From an uncultured Clostridia bacterium (lineage in GTDB: Bacteria > Bacillota_A > Clostridia > Oscillospirales > Oscillospiraceae), in the NCBI GenBank assembly GCA_946410505.1, contig CAMKAP010000039.1:1-12182 (forward strand): 12,182 nt of DNA. The letters are read 5' to 3'. The position numbers and the translations under genes are program-made. Shown one piece after another: positions 7,728 through 12,182 of this stretch. The notes beneath the pieces were generated by a model that saw only the letters and a list, made by a program, of their open reading frames with translations, did not search any database and was not told the origin of the DNA. Position 1 is the first letter of the stretch. Each line of letters opens with the position of its first letter.

Positions 7728-7742
7728 TTTACATTTTGTAAA
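7728..7742 (+). promoter_or_regulatory. Candidate operator next to the regulator promoter
   Basis: TTTACA-TTT-TGTAAA is a perfect 6-3-6 palindrome that ends 2 bp before the -35 box of the regulator gene. Its first 12 bases recur on the other strand at 7580-7591 by the operon start. This suggests that the LacI-type regulator binds both sites and controls its own gene too. Confidence 0.45.
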
Positions 7743-7744
7743 TC

Positions 7745-7773
7745 TTGCAATTCTTTTGTAGCCATGATATGAT
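7745..7773 (+). promoter_or_regulatory. Promoter of the LacI-family regulator gene
   Basis: TTGCAA (7745-7750), a 17-bp spacer and TATGAT (7768-7773) make a good sigma-A-type promoter. Transcription would start near 7780, leaving a very short leader that holds AAGGA (7783-7787) and AAGGG (7790-7794). Confidence 0.7.
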
Positions 7774-7802
7774 ATAAAAAACAAGGAACAAGGGTGTTTG
7801 CC

Positions 7803-8828
7803 ATGGGGCTGAAGAGAGTAACCATGCAGGATATTGCGGATGCATGTGGGCTGTCGCGCAATACCGTCTCCAAAGTATATAACGGCCGGGGCTCCGTCCC
7901 GGAGGCGACCAGGCGGCTGGTGCTGGCAAAGGCGGAGGCGCTCGGATACTATCAGCGCCCCGCGCAGCAGGACGTGCAGAGCGCCGCAGGCGGCACCATT
8001 GCGCTTCTGACGCAGCACAAGCTGCTGAGCCATAATTTCGGTGCCTTCTTCATCACCAGCTTCACCGACCGGATCAGCCGCTCCGGCTATACGCTGAAAA
8101 TCTTTGAGGTTTCCCCGGAGGAGATCGCCCAGCTGCGGCTGCCGTCCGGGTTCCGGCCCGAGGACGCCGCCGGGCTCCTTGTGATTGAGCTTTTTGACCG
8201 TTCCTATCTGGAGATGCTCAGCGCGCTCCGGAAGCCTATGGTCTGCGTGGACGGTTACGCCCACGCGAGCAAGTCTCTCCTTGACTGTGATTTTATCTCC
8301 ATGGAAAACATCGCAAGCGAGCAGATCATGGTGCAGCGCATGATCGCCGCCGGTGCAAAGCGCCTGGGCTTCGTGGGCGACATTGAGCACTGCTGCAGCT
8401 TTTCCGAACGCTGGTTCAGTTTCTGCGCAGCGATAGCGGAGGCCGGTCTCCCGGTCGACCGCAGGCTCTGCATTCTGGAGCAGGACAGCGAGCTGTACGG
8501 AGATGCCGGCTGGCTGCAGGCGCATCTGGCCGCCATGCCCGCGATGCCGGACGCCTTTGCCTGCGCCAACGACTATCTGGCCATTCATCTGATGACCGCG
8601 CTGAAGCGGATGGGTCTCTCCATCCCCGGAGATGTGATGGTCGCGGGCTTTGACGGGTCTCCCGAGGCCGCGATCGTCTCCCCCGCGCTGACCACCGCGC
8701 TGATCCCCAGCGCAGAGATCGGCCGGCTGGCCGCCTCCATGCTGTATGAGCGGATCCGGTCGCCCGAGGCTCCTTTCCGGCGCACCTATATAAAAACCAC
8801 ACCCATCTGGGGGGAAAGCCTTCGCTGA
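7803..8828 (+). CDS. LacI-family transcriptional regulator
   Basis: This protein has an N-terminal LacI helix-turn-helix (about residues 7-50: MQDIADACGLSRNTVSKVYNG, then SVPEATRRLV...ALGY) and a periplasmic-binding-protein-like ligand domain (about 65-335). The ligand domain includes the FACANDYLAI and V-GFDGSPEAAI segments typical of the family, and the length (341 residues) is normal. I prefer ATG 7803, with AAGGG 8 nt before it; GTG 7794 with AAGGA 6 nt before it would add three residues. The hinge after ALGY reads YQRPAQQDV and lacks the usual Leu that wedges into a central CpG, in keeping with candidate operators that have no central CG. Being divergent from the lipoprotein-GH32 operon, it is probably that operon's repressor, relieved by a sugar or oligosaccharide. 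The effector cannot be read from sequence. Confidence 0.93.
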   Translation: MGLKRVTMQDIADACGLSRNTVSKVYNGRGSVPEATRRLVLAKAEALGYYQRPAQQDVQSAAGGTIALLTQHKLLSHNFGAFFITSFTDRISRSGYTLKIFEVSPEEIAQLRLPSGFRPEDAAGLLVIELFDRSYLEMLSALRKPMVCVDGYAHASKSLLDCDFISMENIASEQIMVQRMIAAGAKRLGFVGDIEHCCSFSERWFSFCAAIAEAGLPVDRRLCILEQDSELYGDAGWLQAHLAAMPAMPDAFACANDYLAIHLMTALKRMGLSIPGDVMVAGFDGSPEAAIVSPALTTALIPSAEIGRLAASMLYERIRSPEAPFRRTYIKTTPIWGESLR

Positions 8829-8846
8829 TACTGATACCTGATAGAA

Positions 8847-8881
8847 AGAGGGCCGAAGCTCTTATAAAGCTTCAGCCCTCT
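8847..8881. terminator. Bidirectional terminator between convergent genes
   Basis: Arms 8847-8860 and 8868-8881 pair over 14 positions with one mismatch (AGAGGGC/GCCCTCT outer, GAAGCT/AGCTTC inner) around a 7-nt loop. It sits 18 bp after the regulator stop and overlaps the last codons and stop of the GIY-YIG gene coming from the other side. The T-rich flanks are modest on each side (TCTATT on plus, TTTCTAT on minus). Confidence 0.75.
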
Positions 8882-9135
8882 CTATTGGTATTCGCCCTTT
8901 TCTCGGCCAGCGCCTCTTTTTCCTGCTTGGAGAGGCGTTTGATGTGCCATTCCCGGCTCATGGCCTCCTGCCGGGTCGCGCACTCCTCCACATACACGAG
9001 CGTCACGGGGAGTCGGCTGCGGGTATATCTGCCGCCGCGGCCCGCGCTGTGTGTCCGCAGGCGCTTTTCCAGGTCGTTGGTCCAGCCGGTGTAGAGGCTC
9101 CCGTCGGCGCAGCGAAGCATATAGCAGACGTTCAT
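8872..9135 (-). CDS. GIY-YIG nuclease-superfamily protein, UPF0213 (YhbQ/YazA-like)
   Basis: This 87-residue single-domain protein has the GIY-YIG layout: CYM at 4-6 and LYTGW at 14-18 are the two namesake motifs, followed by NDLEKRL with Arg25, HSAGRGGRYTR (29-39), and a helix with Glu62 (REWHIKRLSKQEK). Arg and Glu at these places are the catalytic type in GIY-YIG nucleases. The length is typical of stand-alone UPF0213 members, whose cellular role is poorly known; DNA-structure processing has been proposed for relatives. Its ATG overlaps the stop of the DUF951 gene by 4 bp (ATGA), so it is probably translationally coupled and cotranscribed with it. The stop codon lies inside the terminator hairpin. 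Family assignment is firm; nuclease activity is inferred. Confidence 0.92.
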   Translation of the reverse strand: MNVCYMLRCADGSLYTGWTNDLEKRLRTHSAGRGGRYTRSRLPVTLVYVEECATRQEAMSREWHIKRLSKQEKEALAEKRANTNREG

Positions 9136-9317
9136 TCACCGTCCCGCCTGACCTGTTTGATGTTCTTTTCAAATTTGGAGCGCGCACCCATGACCTCGTG
9201 ACCGCAGCCAAGGCAGCGCAGACGGAAGTCCGCGCCCACACGCAGCACCGCCCATTCTCTGCTCCCGCAGGGGTGGGCCTTTTTCATGGTCAGAATATCG
9301 CCGATCTGAATGTCCAT
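9132..9317 (-). CDS. DUF951 small protein
   Basis: This 61-residue protein matches the DUF951 pattern: GDI near the start, MKKAHPCG (11-18), a W-x-V-x-RVGADF strand (22-31), CLGCG (35-39) and an RSKFEK helix. Cys17, Cys35 and Cys38, perhaps with His15, could bind a metal such as zinc; this is inference from spacing. The family is small, widespread in Firmicutes and without a firm function. The start is chosen for family length; no clear ribosome binding site is visible upstream. The gene begins 42 bp after the rarA stop and ends by overlapping the GIY-YIG start, so the three genes probably form one transcript. Confidence 0.88.
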   Translation of the reverse strand: MDIQIGDILTMKKAHPCGSREWAVLRVGADFRLRCLGCGHEVMGARSKFEKNIKQVRRDGE

Positions 9318-9359
9318 AGCTGTAGAAATGAAAAATAAAGAACAGATAATAAAAACCTG

Positions 9360-10613
9360 TTATTCATTTTTGATCCTTTCCCAATAACTTTTCGCCGCCT
9401 GCTCTGTTTTGTTGTCACCGTACTCGTAATACTTCACACCCCGCAGCGCATCGGGCAGGTATTGCTGCCTGACCCAGTGGCCGGGATAGTCGTGGGGATA
9501 TTTGTAGCCCTGCTCCCGCTCAAAGCCCGTGCCGTCGGCGTGCACGTTCTGCAGCTCACGGGGGACGCTGCCGGTCTTTCCGGCCTTCACGTCGCCCCAG
9601 GCCTTCATGATGGCCGCGGAGCTGCTGTTGGACTTGGGGGCCGTGGCCAGCAGCACCGCGGCCTCGGCCAGCGGCAGCTGCGCCTCCGGCAGCCCCAGCT
9701 GCAGGGCAGAATCCACGCAGGCTTTCACGATGGGCACCGCCTGCGGCCAGGCAAGGCCCACATCCTCGCTGGCGGAGCAGAGAAGCCGCCTGCAGGCGCC
9801 GATCAGGTCCCCGGCCTCCAGAAGCCTTGCCAGATAGTGCAGCGCCGCATCCGCATCTGAGCCGCGCAGGGATTTCATCAGGCCCGAGAGGATGTCATAA
9901 TGGTCGTCCCCCTCCCGGTCGTAGCGCATGGCGCTGCGCTGAGTGATGGCCTCGGCATCCTCCCGGGAGATGCTGTCCCGGTCCCAGGCGGCAGAGAACA
10001 GCAGCTCCACCGCGTTGATGGCCTTGCGCACGTCTCCGCCGCAGCCGGAGGCGATCCGGGCCGTGACGCCCTCGGCCAGGCGCAGAGGCGTTTCGCGTCT
10101 GGCGTTGAGGATCTCCACCGCCCGCTTCACCGCCCGCTCCGCGTCGGATGGCGTGACGGGCTTGAACTCAAAGACCGTGGAGCGGCTGAGAATCGCGTTG
10201 AATACATAGAAATAGGGATTTTCCGTGGTGGAGGCGATGAGCGTGATGCGCCCGTCCTCAATGAACTCCAGCAGGGACTGCTGCTGCTTTTTGTTGAAGT
10301 ACTGGATCTCGTCCAGATACAGCAGCACGCCGCCCGGCGTGAGGAAGGTATCCAGCTCGTCGATGATGCGCTTGATGTCCGCAATGCCCGCAGTGGTGGC
10401 ATTCAATTTGCGCAGGCTGCGGTTGGTACGCTCGGCGATGATGCGGGCCACGGTGGTTTTGCCCGTGCCGGAGGGCCCGTAGAAGATCATGTTGGGGATC
10501 TGCCCGCTCTCCACGATCCGGCGCAGCATGCCGTTTTCGCCGAGGATATGCCGCTGGCCTACCACGTCTTCCAGCGCTGTGGGACGGATCTCATCCGCAA
10601 GTGGTTTGTACAT
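9360..10613 (-). CDS. rarA: RarA/MgsA-type AAA+ ATPase, replication-associated recombination protein
   Basis: This protein (417 residues from ATG 10613) acts in the family at stalled replication forks, together with single-strand-binding protein and the clamp-loader-like system. It starts PLADEIRPTALEDVVGQ. Walker A is GPSGTGKT (46-53), Walker B is LLYLDEIQ (97-104), sensor 1 lies in IASTTENPYF (127-135), the SRS arginine region is 143-145, and VRKAIN marks sensor 2. The C-terminal part has ACRRLL.SASEDVGLA and LPLAEAAVLLATAPKSNS, typical of the MgsA/RarA tetramerisation domain. The closing YYEYGDNK...YWERIK also fits Firmicutes RarA. The frame stays open upstream to a TTG at 10724, but that part lacks homology-like content and runs into palindromes, so the internal ATG is preferred even though its ribosome site (AAAGAG) is weak. 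It is followed by DUF951 and GIY-YIG genes, an apparent DNA-maintenance cluster. Confidence 0.93.
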   Translation of the reverse strand: MYKPLADEIRPTALEDVVGQRHILGENGMLRRIVESGQIPNMIFYGPSGTGKTTVARIIAERTNRSLRKLNATTAGIADIKRIIDELDTFLTPGGVLLYLDEIQYFNKKQQQSLLEFIEDGRITLIASTTENPYFYVFNAILSRSTVFEFKPVTPSDAERAVKRAVEILNARRETPLRLAEGVTARIASGCGGDVRKAINAVELLFSAAWDRDSISREDAEAITQRSAMRYDREGDDHYDILSGLMKSLRGSDADAALHYLARLLEAGDLIGACRRLLCSASEDVGLAWPQAVPIVKACVDSALQLGLPEAQLPLAEAAVLLATAPKSNSSSAAIMKAWGDVKAGKTGSVPRELQNVHADGTGFEREQGYKYPHDYPGHWVRQQYLPDALRGVKYYEYGDNKTEQAAKSYWERIKNE

Positions 10614-10675
10614 GGTGTTCAACTCTTTATCTGCCTGTTTTTCGTAAAGATACAAGCTATTCTGTATGGGGTGTT

Positions 10676-10721
10676 CAGAGGGGGCTTTCCCCTCTGATTT
10701 TTCGCCTCGCAAGGCGAAAAA
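10676..10721. repeat. Two adjacent perfect hairpins in the rarA upstream spacer
   Basis: CAGAGGGG (10676-10683) pairs with CCCCTCTG (10689-10696). Directly after it, TTTTTCGCCT (10698-10707) pairs with AGGCGAAAAA (10712-10721) around only 4 nt. Both are mismatch-free. The first is followed by ATTTTT on the plus strand and would look like a plus-strand terminator, but no plus-strand gene precedes it. Confidence 0.7.
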
Positions 10722-10734
10722 CAAACTGCAATCC

Positions 10735-10765
10735 GTTTTCAGCGGGGCTTTGCCCTGATGAAAAC
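10735..10765. repeat. Third hairpin of the palindrome cluster
   Basis: GTTTTCA (10735-10741) pairs with TGAAAAC (10759-10765), and inside it GGGC and GCCC pair around a TTT loop. No T-run follows on either strand. Confidence 0.6.
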
Positions 10766-10789
10766 ACTATGGGCCGAGCTGTGCGAGGT

Positions 10790-10844
10790 CTCATGCCGAC
10801 CAAACACGGCACGTCCCTCGTGTGCCGTGTGCGATCAGCATGAG
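10790..10844. repeat. Nested inverted repeat of the palindrome cluster
   Basis: CTCATGC (10790-10796) pairs with GCATGAG (10838-10844). Within this, ACACGGCAC (10804-10812) pairs perfectly with GTGCCGTGT (10822-10830) around 9 nt. Together they could form a long stem with an internal bulge. Confidence 0.6.
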
Positions 10845-10850
10845 TGCCCC

Positions 10851-10885
10851 TAATTCGTCAGTTCCCCAAGGGAACTGACGAATTA
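10851..10885. repeat. 35-bp perfect hairpin after the CDF transporter gene
   Basis: TAATTCGTCAGTTCCC (10851-10866) and GGGAACTGACGAATTA (10870-10885) are exact 16-bp arms around CAA. It lies 3 bp past the CDF gene stop. It may act as a terminator or mRNA stabiliser, but no U-tract follows on the minus strand. The spacer 10614-10888 holds no other gene that I can support; a weak rarA promoter presumably lies in its AT-rich part near 10620-10670. Confidence 0.75.
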
Positions 10886-10888
10886 AGC

Positions 10889-11989
10889 TCAGTCGCTGAA
10901 GTCCGTATCCAGCACCACGTCGATCTGATAGCCGGGCCAGAGGGCCGTGAGCTTGTCGTGCACTTCGCCGCAGATCGCTTTGGCGTCGGCGGAGAAGTCA
11001 AAGATCAGGTCGAACATCACATGCTTTTTCTCCTCATCCACAAAGAAGCCGTGCATCTGCAGCACCTCGGGATAGTCCGCAAGGAGCTTCGTAAGCTGGG
11101 CGCGCATGGCGGCGCTGTCGTCGCTGCCGTTGCCGGAGGCGTAGATGCCAACGGTCAGGATGATGCCGAATTTCTGGTAAATGTCCGAGGAGATCTGCCG
11201 GGTCAGGCGGTGGATGTCCCGGGCGGTCATTTCGTCGTCCACCTCGATGTGGATGGAGGCGATGATGTTGGTGGGACCGTAATTGTGCATCACCAGATCG
11301 AAAGCCCCGTGCACACCCTCATACTCGCACACGGCATGGCGCAGCTTCTCACTCAGGTCGCTGTCCGGCCGCTCGCCGGTGATGCTGCTGAGCGCCTCCA
11401 GAAGCATTTCCACGCCGGCCTTGATGATGAACACGGAGATTACCGCGCCGAGCCAGCCCTCCAGGCTCAGCCCCCAGACCATGTTGACCACGGCGGCCAG
11501 CAGCGTGGCGGTCGAGAGGATCGCGTCAAAGGAGGCGTCGGACCCGGAGGCGACCAGCGCCTGGGAATTGAGCTCTTCCCCCACCTTCTTCACGTAGCGC
11601 CCCATCAGCAGCTTCACCGCCACCGCGGCGGCGATCACCGCCAGGGACAGGAAGGTATAGCTTGCGGCCTCGGGGTGAAGGATCTTCTCCGCCGACTCCT
11701 TGAGAGAGCTCAGGCCCGCAAAGAGCACCAGCACGGCGATCAGCATCCCCGTGAGATACTCGATGCGGCCGTGGCCGAAGGGGTGCTTCCTGTCGGGCTT
11801 GCGCCCGGCGAGCCGCGTACCCACGATGGTGATGAGCGAGGAGAGCGCATCGCTCAGGTTGTTGACCGCGTCCAGGATCACGGCAATGGAATTTGCCGCA
11901 AGACCCACGATCATTTTAAAGACCACCAGCACCAGATTGGCGCCGATGCCGATCAGGCTGGTGCGTACGATTTTCTTGTTCCGATCCAT
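10889..11989 (-). CDS. Cation diffusion facilitator (CDF) metal exporter with extra C-terminal domain
   Basis: This 366-residue protein has six membrane helices in about residues 8-205, then a soluble part. TM2 carries N43-x-x-x-D47 (AVNNLSDALSS), the TM2-3 loop has HPFGHGRIEYL (69-79), and TM5 has D151-x-x-x-D155 (GSDASFDAIL). These are the transport-site positions of the family, which exports divalent metals (Zn, Fe, Mn or Co) in exchange for protons. Asn-Asp rather than His-Asp in TM2 argues against a classic Zn-only CzcD type and is compatible with Mn/Fe types; this is inference. A ferredoxin-like cytoplasmic domain (about 210-285) is followed by a further roughly 75 residues that look like a second such domain. 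I chose ATG 11989 because AGAGGA lies 7-8 nt upstream; a TTG at 12010 would add seven residues across that site. It has its own promoter and is flanked by palindrome clusters. Confidence 0.92.
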   Translation of the reverse strand: MDRNKKIVRTSLIGIGANLVLVVFKMIVGLAANSIAVILDAVNNLSDALSSLITIVGTRLAGRKPDRKHPFGHGRIEYLTGMLIAVLVLFAGLSSLKESAEKILHPEAASYTFLSLAVIAAAVAVKLLMGRYVKKVGEELNSQALVASGSDASFDAILSTATLLAAVVNMVWGLSLEGWLGAVISVFIIKAGVEMLLEALSSITGERPDSDLSEKLRHAVCEYEGVHGAFDLVMHNYGPTNIIASIHIEVDDEMTARDIHRLTRQISSDIYQKFGIILTVGIYASGNGSDDSAAMRAQLTKLLADYPEVLQMHGFFVDEEKKHVMFDLIFDFSADAKAICGEVHDKLTALWPGYQIDVVLDTDFSD

Positions 11990-12025
11990 TGTTGTTCCTC
12001 TCTTTTCCAATCATTCCAGATTGTT

Positions 12026-12055
12026 ACTATACTCACTCGCCCGGCCCTCTGTCAA
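12026..12055 (-). promoter_or_regulatory. Promoter of the CDF exporter gene
   Basis: On the minus strand TTGACA (12055-12050), an 18-bp GC-rich spacer and TATAGT (12031-12026) form a good sigma-A promoter 37 bp before the ATG. No clear metal-regulator palindrome overlaps it. Confidence 0.7.
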
Positions 12056-12066
12056 GGCGGCCGGAC

Positions 12067-12094
12067 TTGTAAAAAAATCAAAAAATGCTATAAT
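12067..12094 (+). promoter_or_regulatory. Divergent plus-strand promoter pointing out of the window
   Basis: TTGTAA (12067-12072), 16 bp (mostly A) and TATAAT (12089-12094) make a plausible promoter, preceded by an A-tract rise like an UP element. No coding start follows before the palindromes and the window end, so its gene must lie beyond. Confidence 0.5.
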
Positions 12095-12129
12095 AGATCG
12101 CTGCTATCTGTGATAATGATCATCGGTTG

Positions 12130-12161
12130 GCGAAATCAATCGAAGATTCGATTGATTTCGC
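12130..12161. repeat. Perfect 32-bp palindrome
   Basis: GCGAAATCAATCGAA (12130-12144) and TTCGATTGATTTCGC (12147-12161) are exact 15-bp arms separated by GA. It resembles the long perfect arms at 10851-10885 in form, not in sequence. Confidence 0.75.
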
Positions 12162-12182
12162 TGCCAAACGACAAGTTTGGCA
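12162..12182. repeat. Second perfect hairpin at the window edge
   Basis: TGCCAAAC (12162-12169) pairs with GTTTGGCA (12175-12182) around GACAA, directly abutting the preceding palindrome and reaching the last base. The array may continue outside the window. Confidence 0.65.

Noticed and set aside
7704..8588. 294-codon minus-strand frame opposite the LacI gene
   Set aside because: The plus strand encodes a full LacI protein with a promoter; the antisense frame has no motifs and would read through the divergent regulatory spacer.
10614..10724. N-terminal extension of RarA from a TTG start
   Set aside because: It has no homology-like content, no ribosome site and overlaps palindromes; family proteins begin near the MYKPLADEIRP methionine.
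10676..10885. CRISPR array
   Set aside because: The inverted repeats differ in sequence and spacing; there are no direct repeats of 25-37 bp with spacers and no cas genes.

Overview
The window looks like chromosome of a GC-rich, low-copy-element Gram-positive anaerobe, most likely a gut Clostridia of the Oscillospiraceae type. This is inferred from strong AGGAGG-type ribosome binding sites, TTGACA/TATAAT promoters, lipobox-type lipoprotein signal peptides, a DUF951 gene, Firmicutes-like RarA and CDF proteins, and GC-rich codon use with AT-rich spacers. No rRNA, tRNA, CRISPR array, transposase or phage gene is visible.

Layout: positions 1-344 are mostly non-coding, with a strong hairpin at 103-134 and possibly the last 39 codons of a gene that begins before the window. 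A CaCA-family cation antiporter (345-1322, minus) follows. The centre is a two-gene minus-strand operon: a 1438-residue lipoprotein made almost entirely of nine carbohydrate-binding-like beta-sandwich repeats (3178-7494), then 35 bp later a GH32-type glycoside hydrolase lipoprotein (1541-3142). A LacI-family regulator (7794 or 7803 to 8828, plus) is transcribed divergently. The 300-bp divergent spacer holds an exact-consensus promoter for the operon, a good promoter for the regulator, and palindromes sharing a 12-mer that are candidate operators. The simplest reading is a sugar-responsive locus that displays a glycan-capturing protein and a glycosidase, probably acting on fructans, on the outer face of the membrane. 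No transporter or sugar kinase lies within the window.

The right side is housekeeping: a minus-strand cluster of rarA (AAA+ replication-recombination ATPase), a DUF951 protein and a GIY-YIG nuclease-like protein that overlaps it by 4 bp, ending in a bidirectional terminator shared with the regulator. Next comes a 275-bp spacer packed with five inverted repeats, then a CDF metal exporter (10889-11989, minus) with an extra C-terminal domain. The last 170 bp hold its promoter, a divergent plus-strand promoter and two more perfect inverted repeats running to the window edge.

The best candidate for something undescribed is the multi-repeat binding lipoprotein with its GH32 partner and its regulatory region. 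The clusters of unrelated perfect palindromes around the CDF gene are the second.
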